From contig CAWKAP010000003.1 of assembly GCA_963847675.1 (NCBI GenBank), forward strand, positions 186,001 through 250,000: a stretch of DNA of 64,000 nucleotides, in the 5' to 3' direction. A model generated the notes under the pieces. The model saw nothing but the letters and a program-made list of their open reading frames with translations. It was not told where the DNA came from and made no database searches. Of this stretch, positions 24,296 through 31,935 are shown one piece after another. Position numbers and translations under genes: made by a program. This DNA is from JADJWR01 sp963847675. Lineage in GTDB: Bacteria > Pseudomonadota > Gammaproteobacteria > Burkholderiales > Burkholderiaceae_F. Within the stretch, counting starts at the first letter, position 1; every line of letters starts with the position of its first letter.

Positions 24296-25123
24296 CTACA
24301 GCTTCTCCGTCTCGCCGGAACGCGGCTGCCATTTCATCAGCCGCTTTTCCAGCACGCCGACGACCCAGTCGAGCACCAGCGCGAATGCGGTAAGCACCAG
24401 GATGCCGGCCATCACGGTGTTGATGTCGAAGGTCCCCTCGGCCTGCAGGATCAGGTAGCCGACGCCGCTCGACGAGCCGAGGTATTCGCCGACCACCGCG
24501 CCGACGAAGGCCAGGCCGACCGACGTGTGCAGCGACGAAAACACCCAGCTCATCGCGCTCGGCAGGTACACGTGGCGCAGCAGCTGCTGCTGGCCTGCGC
24601 CGAGCATCCGCGCGTTGGCGAGCACGGTCGGGCTGACCTCCTTCACGCCCTGGTAGACGTTGAAGAAGACGATGAAGAACACCAGCGTGAAGCCGAGCGC
24701 CACCTTCGAGGCGATGCCCAGCCCGAACCAGACGGCGAAGATCGGCGCCAGGATGATGCGCGGCATCGAGTTGAACGCCTTGATGTAGGGGTCGAGGAGT
24801 GCCGCGGCCATCGGGCTCAGCGCCAGCCACATGCCCATCAGCAGCCCGGAGATGGTGCCGATGGCGAAGGCCAGCACGGTCTCGACCAGCGTGATCCACA
24901 GGTGCGGATAGATGTCGCGCTTGACGGCGAACCACTGCCAGATGCGGGCGAAGATCTTCAGCGGCTCGCCAAGGAAGAAGGCGGCATCGTTCTCCTTGGC
25001 GAAGAGGAAATGCGGCACCAGGCCCGGCACGGTCATCACGTGCCAGAAAACGAAGAACGCCACCAGCATGCCGGCCTGCCAGAAGCGCAGGTTGCGCGGA
25101 CTCGGCTTGATCCACTGCCACAT
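24296..25123 (-). CDS. ABC transporter permease, NitT/TauT type
   Basis: Inner-membrane permease of a substrate-binding-protein-dependent importer of the nitrate/sulfonate/taurine (BPD_transp_1) class. The 275-residue protein has about six membrane segments (near 20, 78, 110, 140, 200 and 235) and the EAA-type loop: ANARMLGAGQQQLLRHVYLPSAMSW. It is the last gene of the SBP-ATPase-permease set; its ATG follows the stop of the 40-residue repeat ORF by two bases. Substrate is not predictable from sequence. Confidence 0.9.
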   Translation of the reverse strand: MWQWIKPSPRNLRFWQAGMLVAFFVFWHVMTVPGLVPHFLFAKENDAAFFLGEPLKIFARIWQWFAVKRDIYPHLWITLVETVLAFAIGTISGLLMGMWLALSPMAAALLDPYIKAFNSMPRIILAPIFAVWFGLGIASKVALGFTLVFFIVFFNVYQGVKEVSPTVLANARMLGAGQQQLLRHVYLPSAMSWVFSSLHTSVGLAFVGAVVGEYLGSSSGVGYLILQAEGTFDINTVMAGILVLTAFALVLDWVVGVLEKRLMKWQPRSGETEKL

Positions 25124-25125
25124 CG

Positions 25126-25248
25126 TTATCTGTCTTCCTTCCCGCTGTGCTCGAAGGATTCGCGCTTGAGGCGGCTCGGCGCGCCAATCAGGACGACCTT
25201 CTCGCTGTGCTCGAAGGATTCGCGCTTGAGGCGGCTCGGCGCGCTCAT
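25126..25248 (-). CDS. 40-residue mini-ORF of two tandem repeats
   Basis: ORF of exactly 40 codons plus stop. Its ATG overlaps the TGA of the ABC ATPase gene (ATGA) and its TAA lies two bases before the permease ATG, so it fills the gap exactly. The peptide is two 20-residue units with the pattern APSRLKRESFEHS-x-K. A homologous 40-codon ORF of identical length lies at 29024-29146 between recR and a MAPEG gene. The very basic peptide has no known domain. It may be a mobile coding repeat, a translational linker or a genuine small protein; that it is translated is inferred from the double coupling only. Confidence 0.5.
   Translation of the reverse strand: MSAPSRLKRESFEHSEKVVLIGAPSRLKRESFEHSGKEDR
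25143..25184. repeat. 42-bp direct repeat, copy 1 of ABC-operon pair
   Basis: Identical over 42 bp to 25203-25244, with a 60-bp period (20 codons). It begins CGCTGTGCTCGAAGGATTCG. About 81% identical to the pair at 29041-29083 and 29101-29143. Confidence 0.9.
25203..25244. repeat. 42-bp direct repeat, copy 2 of ABC-operon pair
   Basis: Second copy, ending at the start codon of the mini-ORF on the minus strand. Perfect identity with copy 1 over 42 bp, followed by divergence, means the duplication is recent or maintained by conversion. Confidence 0.9.
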
Positions 25249-26054
25249 GCCGCCCGTTTCTGCTGCGCGTAGCCCTTGAGGACTTCTTCGCGCAGCACGT
25301 CCCAGATCGCCTTGTGCAGTTCGATGAAGCGCGGGGTCACCCGCACTTCCGCCACGTCGCGCGGGCGCGGCAGGTCGATCACGAATTCGCCGATCGGGTG
25401 CGACGCGGGTCCGGCCGACAGCACCACCACCCGATCGCTCATCGCGATCGCCTCGTCGAGGTCGTGCGTGATGAACAGCACCGCCTTCTTCTTGTCTGCC
25501 CAAAGTTCGAGGACCTCGTTTTCCATCAGCTGCCGGGTCTGGATGTCGAGCGCCGAGAACGGCTCGTCCATCAGCATGATGTCGGGATCGAGCACCAGCG
25601 TCTGCGCCAGCGAAGTGCGTTTGCGCATGCCGCCGGACAGTTGGTGCGGATAGCGGTCGCCGAACCCGCCCAGGCCGACCCGGCGCAGCCATTCGTCCGC
25701 CTGCCGGCGCGCCTCCGCGAGCGGGACGCCGCGGAACTCGAGGCCGGCAGTGACGTTGTCCATTGCCGTGCGCCACGGCATCAGCGCCTCGGACTGGAAC
25801 ATGTAGCCGGCACGGCGATTGATGCTGCGCAGCCTTTCGCCGAAGACATCCACCGTGCCGCGGCTCGGCTCGAGCAGCCCGGCGGCCACGTTCAGCAGCG
25901 TGCTCTTGCCGCATCCCGTCGGGCCGACAACGCTGACGAACTCCCCCGGCGCGACCGACAGCGTCACGTCGCTGACCGCCGTGTAGCGCTGCGCGCGGTC
26001 CTCGCGCGACACGAAGGTGCAGGTGACGTCGGCCAGTTCGAGCGCGGGAGTCAT
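25245..26054 (-). CDS. ABC transporter ATP-binding protein, NitT/TauT type
   Basis: Cytoplasmic ATPase of the importer, SsuB/TauB-like. The 269-residue protein has Walker A GPTGCGKST (near residue 43), the Q-loop QSEALMPW, a signature reading LSGGMRKRTSLAQ in place of the usual LSGGQ..R (Met for Gln, as in several of this family), Walker B DPDIMLMDEPFSALD and the H-loop LFITHDLDEAI. It follows the binding-protein gene across 118 bases containing two hairpins, and its stop overlaps the mini-ORF start. Confidence 0.93.
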   Translation of the reverse strand: MTPALELADVTCTFVSREDRAQRYTAVSDVTLSVAPGEFVSVVGPTGCGKSTLLNVAAGLLEPSRGTVDVFGERLRSINRRAGYMFQSEALMPWRTAMDNVTAGLEFRGVPLAEARRQADEWLRRVGLGGFGDRYPHQLSGGMRKRTSLAQTLVLDPDIMLMDEPFSALDIQTRQLMENEVLELWADKKKAVLFITHDLDEAIAMSDRVVVLSAGPASHPIGEFVIDLPRPRDVAEVRVTPRFIELHKAIWDVLREEVLKGYAQQKRAA

Positions 26055-26090
26055 TGACAGGCTCGAGGGCGGCGGCGCCGCCGATCAGGA

Positions 26091-26162
26091 GGCCCGCCCT
26101 GCGGGCCACGACGAACGATCATGGGCGCGAGGCGCCGCCGTTGCGGCCGCCAGAGGCGGCCG
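26091..26162 (-). other. Two intercistronic hairpins between binding-protein and ATPase genes
   Basis: In the 118-base gap, CGGCCGCC/GGCGGCCG (26144-26162, 3-base loop) and GGCCCGC/GCGGGCC (26091-26107, 3-base loop) form strong stems with no T-run. Such structures after binding-protein genes often protect the upstream mRNA and lower downstream expression, giving binding protein in excess. That role is inferred. Confidence 0.6.
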
Positions 26163-26172
26163 TATTCCTCAT

Positions 26173-27213
26173 CTACTTGTATTTCGCATTCGCCTTGCGC
26201 GCGAATTCATTGGTGTAGTTGGCCTTCAGGTCGAGCTTGGCGGCGGCGATCTTGCTGTCGACGCTGGCCAGCGCGCGCATCGCGGTGGCCGATCCCGCTT
26301 CGGGGAAGATGCCGTCCGGCGACAGCGCGGCCTTGGCCTTGAGGAACGCGTCGATGTAGATGGCGCGGTCGCCGAGGAGATAGGCCTCCGGCACCACCTT
26401 GATCACGTCCGACGGCCCGGCCTGCTGGATCCACTTGTTGGCACGCACGATCGCGTTCGCCAGCGCCTGCGCGGTGTTCGGGTTCTTCTCGACGAAGGCG
26501 ACCGGCGCGTACAGGCAGGCCGCGGGCATCGGCCCGCCGAAGACGCGCTCCGACTCTGCCGGGTCGCGGGTGTCGGAGACGATCTTGACGTCGCCGCCGC
26601 GCTCGAGAATGGTGATCACCGGGTCGAGGTTGGACAGCGCATCGATCTGTCCCGAGCGCACTGCGGCCACCGCCCCGCTGGAGGCACCGACGCCGACGAA
26701 CGAGACGTCGCCCGGCTTGATGCCGGCCTTGCTCAGCACGAAGTTGGCCATCACGTTGGTCGACGAACCCGGCGCGGTGACGCCGATCTTCTTGCCCTTC
26801 AGGTCGGCGACCGACTTGAAGTTCGGCATCGTCTTGGTGTTGACTGCGAAAACGATCTGCGGCGCCCGGCCCTGCAGCACGAAGGCGCGCATCGGCTGCC
26901 CCTTGAACTGCATGTTCAGGGTGTGCTCGAAGGCACCCGAGACGACGTCGGCGCTGCCGCCGACCACCGCCTGCAGTGCACGCGATCCGCCGGCGAAATC
27001 GACGATCTCCACATCCAGGCCTTCGGCAGCGAAGTACTTCATCTGCTCGGCGATCGTCAGCGGCAGGTAATAGAGGAGGTTCTTGCCGCCGACCGCGATC
27101 GTGACCTTGCGCTTCTCCAGCGCCTGCGCACGCGCCAGCGACGGCAGCACGATCGCCGCCGAAGCAGCGGCCGATGCTGCCAGGAAGTCGCGCCGGACGA
27201 ATTTGCGTTTCAT
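26173..27213 (-). CDS. ABC transporter substrate-binding protein, NMT1/SsuA-like
   Basis: Periplasmic receptor of the importer. The 346-residue precursor has a twin-arginine-like leader (FVRRDFLAASAAASAA) with likely cleavage after ARAQA, then an NMT1/THI5-like fold: YYLPLTIAEQMKYFAAEGLDVEI, GGSRALQAVVGGSADVVSG, and the lobe-2 opening LKGKKIGVTAPGSSTNV. It is first of the binding protein-ATPase-permease set and oriented toward carA. The family covers sulfonates, taurine, nitrate, pyrimidine precursors and aromatic acids; no metabolic neighbour points to one of these. No thiamine riboswitch was seen upstream. Confidence 0.9.
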   Translation of the reverse strand: MKRKFVRRDFLAASAAASAAIVLPSLARAQALEKRKVTIAVGGKNLLYYLPLTIAEQMKYFAAEGLDVEIVDFAGGSRALQAVVGGSADVVSGAFEHTLNMQFKGQPMRAFVLQGRAPQIVFAVNTKTMPNFKSVADLKGKKIGVTAPGSSTNVMANFVLSKAGIKPGDVSFVGVGASSGAVAAVRSGQIDALSNLDPVITILERGGDVKIVSDTRDPAESERVFGGPMPAACLYAPVAFVEKNPNTAQALANAIVRANKWIQQAGPSDVIKVVPEAYLLGDRAIYIDAFLKAKAALSPDGIFPEAGSATAMRALASVDSKIAAAKLDLKANYTNEFARKANAKYK

Positions 27214-27371
27214 GCCTGTCTCCTGTGGGGATGCCTGCGTGCCGCGGGCGCGGCGGGACCCGAATGCTAAATCACGGCGCCCGCAGTGGTCACCGGCGCA
27301 GCGCGCCAGATCCGTACTTGTACCAGCGCGGTCCGCATCCCGCGATTGCCGCAGGCAGCGGACGCAACGCG

Positions 27372-28626
27372 TCAGATCGGAACCGCCGAGCAGTGCGCCG
27401 CGCGGTTCTTGCCGCTGCGCTTGGCAAAGTACATCGCATCATCAGCGCGCTGCACGAGCTTCAGGACGCTGTCGGCGTCGTCCGGGGCAAGCGCGTAGCC
27501 GACGCTCGCGCTGACCTGCGCCGGCAGCGGCTGGCCGGCGGAACCGGCGCGAATCGCTCCCACCAGCTGGTGCGCGATGACGCCTGCCCCGGAGCGGTCG
27601 GCGACCCGCGCCAGGACCAGGAACTCGTCGCCACCGAATCGGCCGACGCTGTCCTCGCCGCGCACCGCCGCCTGCAGGGCCTGCGCGGCGCGGGCCAGCA
27701 CGGCGTCGCCGTCGCGATGGCCGAGCAGGTCGTTGACCGTCTTGAAGCCGTCCAGGTCGACGAAGAACAGCGCCACTGCACCCGCGCGCCGGTCGGCCAG
27801 CGCGCGTCTCGATGCGGTCGATGATCGCGCGCCGGCTCAGCGCCTCGGTCACCGGGTCGCGCTCGATGCTGCTTTCGAGCTGCTGCTGGCGCGACTTGAG
27901 GTCGTGCACGTCGACCAGCACCGTGTACACACCGAGCACGTTGCCGTCGTCGTCGCAATCCGGAACGTAGCTGGTGCGCATCCAGCGCAGCCCCTGGCCG
28001 GGCAGCAGGACCTGCCGCGTGTACTCGGTGGCCTCGCCGGCCAGCGCCCGCTCGAAATAGGGGCGGTGATTCGTCCACAGCGCCTCGCCGCGCGCCTCGC
28101 CGATGTGCCGGCCCAGCAGCTGCGAGGCCTCCTTGCCGGTCGCCGCCACGTACGCCCGGTTCACGAACATGAGCCGGCAGTCGCGGTCGACGTAGGTGAT
28201 CGGGTACGGAATCTTCTCGGCAAACTGTGACAGCCGCGACCGCGCCGCTTCCAGCGCCTGCCGCGTCGTCACGAAATCGTGCACGTCGAAGGCCACCGTG
28301 TAGACGGCCGCCACCTCGCCGTTCTTGTCGAACTCCGGAAAGACCTGCACGCGTCCCCAGCGCGGCTCACCGCCCTGGTGGGTGAGCAGCCGCTCGTACG
28401 ACACGACCTCACCTCGAAACGCGCGTTCGAACGCCTCTTTCGCGGCATTCCAGGCCTCGGCGCCGTACGACTGTTCCACCGTGCGTCCAAGCAGCTGCAG
28501 CTCGCTGCGCCCGGACCAGACGAGGTAGGGAACGTTGCAGAAGACCAGCCGCGCCTCGCGATCCCACCGGGCGATCGGCAGGTTGATCGCGTCGACCAGT
28601 TTCTCGATGACCGCTGCGCGCTTCAC
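27372..28626 (-). pseudogene. PAS-PAS-GGDEF diguanylate cyclase, frameshifted
   Basis: Sensor-type diguanylate cyclase. From GTG 28626 the product has two PAS domains (IARWDREARLVFCNVPYLVW and ITYVDRDCRLMFVNRAYVAATG, each ending in a PAC-like DVHD segment), then the GGDEF domain. The PAS part and the LESSIERDPVTEALSRRAIIDRIE start of the cyclase are in one frame; FFVDLDGFKTVND, the active site GRFGGDEF and the end are in the next. The change falls in the repeat-prone GACGCGCGC at about 27801-27810 (one surplus base). Repaired length is about 417 residues with all metal and catalytic residues present. It is last in recR-mini-ORF-MAPEG-cyclase. Real inactivation or a sequencing indel are both possible. 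Confidence 0.75.
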
Positions 28627-28652
28627 TTTACTGCGACCGGCCGCAAGGCCGT

Positions 28653-29027
28653 TCAGGCACCGCTGACGAACAGGAAGATACAGGCCAGCCAGCCGATCAG
28701 CCAGGCAAGCGAGCGTGCCCCATGCCAGTCGGCCAGATAGCAGGCCAGATAGCCGAGCCGCGCGGCGATGAAGATCAGCGCCAGCGCGTCGACACGCTCC
28801 TGCGGCGCATGCAGCATCTGCGCCACGATGACCGCCACGGCGAAGAAGGGAAACGCCTCGAAGCTGTTCAGCTGCGCGTTGTTGGCGCGCACGCGGAAGC
28901 CCTGCTGCTTTTCCAGCCAGCTTCGCGGATCGCGGTTGTTGTACCGCTCCCCGCCCGCCTTGGCGATCGTCGTCGCGAGCAAGGGAAGCAGTGCCGCGAC
29001 CAGGACGCACCACAGCGCAATCGTCAT
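28653..29027 (-). CDS. MAPEG-family membrane protein
   Basis: 124-residue integral membrane protein of the MAPEG superfamily (glutathione-linked and eicosanoid enzymes in eukaryotes; bacterial members mostly uncharacterised). Four membrane segments: MTIALWCVLVAALLPLLAT at the start, FEAFPFFAVAVIVAQML, ALALIFIAARLGYLACYL and LAWLIGWLACIFLFV. The family loop RANNAQLNSFEAFPFF is intact. ATG 29027 overlaps the stop of the preceding mini-ORF (CGATGA). An upstream ATG at 29210 in this frame would read through the repeats and is rejected. Confidence 0.85.
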   Translation of the reverse strand: MTIALWCVLVAALLPLLATTIAKAGGERYNNRDPRSWLEKQQGFRVRANNAQLNSFEAFPFFAVAVIVAQMLHAPQERVDALALIFIAARLGYLACYLADWHGARSLAWLIGWLACIFLFVSGA

Positions 29028-29146
29028 CGGGATACCTTCTCGCTGCGCGCGAAGGATTCGGCCTTGGGGCGGCCCGGCGGCCTGATCGAGCTTCCCTTCG
29101 CGCTGCGCGCGAAGGATCCGGCCTTGGGGCGGCCCGGCGGCCTCAT
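29024..29146 (-). CDS. 40-residue mini-ORF of two tandem repeats (recR copy)
   Basis: Same length and design as the mini-ORF at 25126: 40 codons plus stop, two 20-residue units with the pattern RPPGRPKA-x-SFARS-x-K. The ATG overlaps the recR TGA (ATGA) and the TGA overlaps the MAPEG ATG (ATGA), so it is coupled on both sides. DNA identity with the other pair is about 81%, and the changes are mostly conservative for the basic/aromatic pattern (P-x-R-x-K-x-E-S-F). No family is known to me. Whether the peptide accumulates is unknown. Confidence 0.5.
   Translation of the reverse strand: MRPPGRPKAGSFARSAKGSSIRPPGRPKAESFARSEKVSR
29041..29083. repeat. 43-bp direct repeat, copy 1 of recR pair
   Basis: Differs from 29101-29143 at one base (29058). 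The period is again 60 bp. Begins CGCTGCGCGCGAAGGATTCG. Confidence 0.9.
29101..29143. repeat. 43-bp direct repeat, copy 2 of recR pair
   Basis: Second copy, ending at the recR stop codon. Homologous to the repeats at 25143 and 25203. Confidence 0.9.
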
Positions 29147-29745
29147 GCCGCCCTCCGGTCGAGCATCGCCTGCGCGATGGTGTTGACGTCGGTGTACTCG
29201 AGTTCGGCACCGACCGGCACGCCCCGCGCCAGGCGCGTGACCTTCAGCTGCGCATCGCGCGCGCGCAGCAGTTCGGCGACGTAGTGCGCGGTGGCGTCGC
29301 CCTCGGGGGTGAACGAGGTGGCGACGATCACTTCGCGCACCAGGCCGTCGGCGGCGCGGGCCAGCAACTGCTCCATCTGGATCTCGCGCGGGCCGATGCC
29401 GTCCAGCGGCGACAGCCGTCCGAGCAGCACGAAATACAGCCCCGAATACGCCAGCGACTGCTCGACCATCAGCTGGTCGGCCGGTGTCTCCACGACGCAC
29501 AGGAGTCCCGCGTCGCGCCGCGGGCTGGCGCAGGTTTCACAGATGTCCTGCTCGGTCAGCGTGTTGCAGCGGGCGCAGTGCCGGATGCCGCTGGCTGCCG
29601 CCAGCAGGGCCTCGCCGAGCGCCACCGCGCCGTCCCGGTCGTGCTGCAGCAGGTGAAAGGCGATCCGCTGCGCCGAACGCGGCCCGATGCCCGGCAGCCG
29701 CTTCAGCGAATCGACCAGCCTGTCGAGGGTCGGACCGAGCTTCAT
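29143..29745 (-). CDS. recR: Recombination mediator RecR
   Basis: Works with RecF and RecO to load RecA at gaps. The 200-residue protein has the helix-hairpin-helix KRLPGIGPRSAQRIAFHLL (near residue 14), a four-cysteine zinc finger (CARCNTL...CETC) and a Toprim domain with VVETPADQLMVEQS and SPLDGIGP. It is downstream of dnaX-ybaB, the standard order, with a 117-base gap to ybaB in which I recognise nothing. Confidence 0.96.
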   Translation of the reverse strand: MKLGPTLDRLVDSLKRLPGIGPRSAQRIAFHLLQHDRDGAVALGEALLAAASGIRHCARCNTLTEQDICETCASPRRDAGLLCVVETPADQLMVEQSLAYSGLYFVLLGRLSPLDGIGPREIQMEQLLARAADGLVREVIVATSFTPEGDATAHYVAELLRARDAQLKVTRLARGVPVGAELEYTDVNTIAQAMLDRRAA

Positions 29746-29862
29746 GCGTGTCAGTTGAAATTGCGCGTGGCGCCGGACCGCTCCAGGCCCCGCGCAAGAC
29801 TCACCCGGTCGAGGAGCACGCGCATGGGCGGCCTGTCGCCCATCCGTACACCCCGATCGTCG

Positions 29863-30189
29863 CTAAAAGGGCAGCTTGAACCCCGGCGGCATCGGCATGC
29901 CGGCGGTCACCGCCGCCATCTTTTCCTGCGTCGTCTCCTCGGCGCGGCGCACTGCGTCGTTGAAGGCGGCGGCCACGAGGTCCTCGAGCATGTCGCGGTC
30001 GTCGCCGACCAGGCTCGGGTCGATGCTCACGCGCCGCACCTGGTTCTTGCAGGTCATCAGCACCTTGACCAAGCCGGCGCCCGCCTGCCCCTCGACCTCG
30101 GTCTGGGCCAGTTCGTCCTGCACGCGCTTCATGTTCTCCTGCATCTTCTGCGCCTGCTGCATCAGGCCGGCGAGCTGGTTCTTCATCAT
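29863..30189 (-). CDS. ybaB: YbaB/EbfC nucleoid-associated protein
   Basis: Small dimeric DNA-binding protein of the dnaX-ybaB-recR string. From ATG 30189 (108 residues; the next codon is also ATG) it has the typical MMKNQLAGLMQQAQKMQENM helix, a beta core with MTCKNQVRRVSIDPSLV, and EDLVAAAFNDAVRRAEE. The start fits a GAGAGG site and the family length. It follows dnaX by 13 bases. Confidence 0.93.
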   Translation of the reverse strand: MMKNQLAGLMQQAQKMQENMKRVQDELAQTEVEGQAGAGLVKVLMTCKNQVRRVSIDPSLVGDDRDMLEDLVAAAFNDAVRRAEETTQEKMAAVTAGMPMPPGFKLPF

Positions 30190-30202
30190 CTGCGGATTCC
30201 TC

Positions 30203-31816
30203 TCACGATTCGCGCGGTCGGATCGACTGCGGCTCGACCTGTGCGCCAAAGTTCTCGATCAATTCTTTCACGAACGGATCGGCGTAGATCGCCTGCTCGG
30301 CGCTCTTCTGCTTCTCGCTGCGTGCCTGCTCGGCAAGCGCCGCCGCGGTGACCGCGCCGGCGGTGTTGCCGACCTCGACGGAGACCCGCATCGGGCGGCC
30401 GAAGTGCTGCGTCAACACCGCGCGCAGCCGGGCGACGCTGCCGGCCTCGGCGTAGGACTTGATCGACACCCGCAGCCGGAAGTGATCGTCATCGCTCGAC
30501 AACAGCTCGCTGTGCGCCGCCAGCTCGCGCGCCAGGCCGGCCACCGGCAGCCCGGCCACCAGTTGCGGCCACTCGCCGGGGCCCGGCAGCGGCGGGGACG
30601 CCGTCTTCGCCGGCGCTTCGGACTGCGCCGAAGCCGACGCCGCCGGACCCGAACCTGCGCCGGCGCGCGCCGGCGCCGGACGCGGCGCGGCCGGCCGGCG
30701 CGCCGGCGGAGCGGCATCGTCGCGCGGCGCAAAGGCAAGCATCCGCAGCAGCGTCATCGTGAACCCGGCGTACTCGTCGGGTGCAAGGCTCAGGTCGTTG
30801 CGGCCATGCAGCGCGATCTGGTAGTAAAGCTGCACCTCATCGGGCGAGAACGATCCGGCCAGCCGCCGGATCTCGGCGGCGTTGTCGACGTCGTCGCCGA
30901 CGACTTCGGCCTGCTGGGCGAGCGCAATGCGGTGCAGCAGGCTTGCCAGGTCGCGCAGCGCCTGCCCGAACGAGAAGCTGCGCGCGGCCATCTCGTCGGC
31001 GATGACGAGCATCTGCGTCGCGTTGCCCGCGGCCAGCCCGTCGAGCACACGGACCAGCGTCATGCCGTCGACGGCGCCGAGCATCGCCTGCACGGTGGCC
31101 AGCGTCACGGTGCCGCCGCTGTAGGCGATCGCCTGGTCGAGCAGCGACAGCCCGTCGCGCATGCTGCCGCGCGCGGCGCGGGCCAGCATCTGCACCGCGG
31201 CCGGCTCGGCGCTCATTCCTTCCAGGCCGAGGATCTCGGTGAGCCGGCCGGCGATCGCGCCCGGCGTCATCTGCTTGAGGTTGAACTGCAGGCAGCGGCT
31301 CAACACGGTGACCGGGATCTTCTGCGGATCGGTCGTCGCCAGGATGAACTTCACGTAGTCCGGCGGCTCCTCCAGCGTCTTGAGCATCGCGTTGAAGGCG
31401 TGCGAGGTGAGCATGTGCACCTCGTCGATCATGTACACCTTGAAGCGCGCGTTGCTCGGCGCGTAGACCGCGCGCTCGAGCAGCGCGGTCATCTCGTCGA
31501 CGCTGCGGTTGCTCGCCGCGTCCATCTCGATGTAGTCGATGAAGCGGCCGGCGTCGATCGCCGCGCACACGTCGCACTGGTTGCACGGCGTCGCGGTGAT
31601 GCCGCCGCTGCCGTCGGGCCCGACGCAGTTCAGCGCCTTGGCGAGGATGCGCGCCAGCGTGGTCTTGCCCACGCCGCGCGTGCCGGTGAGCAGGTAGGCG
31701 TGATGCAGGCGCTGCTGCTCGAGCGCGTTGGACAGCGCGCGCACCACGTGGTCCTGGCCGACCGTGGTGGCGAAATCACGTGGACGCCACTTGCGGGCGA
31801 GCGCCTGATACGACAT
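30203..31816 (-). CDS. dnaX: DNA polymerase III subunits gamma/tau
   Basis: Clamp-loader ATPase. 537 residues: MSYQALARKWRPRDF start, Walker A GTRGVGKT (45-52), zinc module with CNQCDVC, DEx motif in YMIDEVHMLT, and sensor 1 ATTDPQKIP. After a Pro/Ala-rich linker (about 370-410) comes a tau-like C-terminal domain. I see no A-run slippery site of the E. coli type, so a shorter gamma form by frameshifting is not evident. ATG 31816 is the conserved start; the frame extends upstream without similarity. Confidence 0.95.
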   Translation of the reverse strand: MSYQALARKWRPRDFATTVGQDHVVRALSNALEQQRLHHAYLLTGTRGVGKTTLARILAKALNCVGPDGSGGITATPCNQCDVCAAIDAGRFIDYIEMDAASNRSVDEMTALLERAVYAPSNARFKVYMIDEVHMLTSHAFNAMLKTLEEPPDYVKFILATTDPQKIPVTVLSRCLQFNLKQMTPGAIAGRLTEILGLEGMSAEPAAVQMLARAARGSMRDGLSLLDQAIAYSGGTVTLATVQAMLGAVDGMTLVRVLDGLAAGNATQMLVIADEMAARSFSFGQALRDLASLLHRIALAQQAEVVGDDVDNAAEIRRLAGSFSPDEVQLYYQIALHGRNDLSLAPDEYAGFTMTLLRMLAFAPRDDAAPPARRPAAPRPAPARAGAGSGPAASASAQSEAPAKTASPPLPGPGEWPQLVAGLPVAGLARELAAHSELLSSDDDHFRLRVSIKSYAEAGSVARLRAVLTQHFGRPMRVSVEVGNTAGAVTAAALAEQARSEKQKSAEQAIYADPFVKELIENFGAQVEPQSIRPRES

Positions 31817-31935
31817 GCGCGGCATTCTAACGATCCGCATCGTGCGCTCCGGCCGTGCCGTCGACCGGCTTGTCGATGCGCCGGCAAACGGGCATCGTTG
31901 TGGCCGACACCCCGCCAACCAGCGAAACCCCACCT

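Noticed and set aside
25143..25244. Direct repeats as a CRISPR array
   Set aside because: Only two copies, 18-base non-spacer interval that is in frame, and no cas gene; the repeat is coding in character.
27795..27815. Programmed frameshifting in the diguanylate cyclase
   Set aside because: No slippery heptamer or downstream structure typical of programmed shifts; other single-base shifts in the window make an indel error or mutation simpler.
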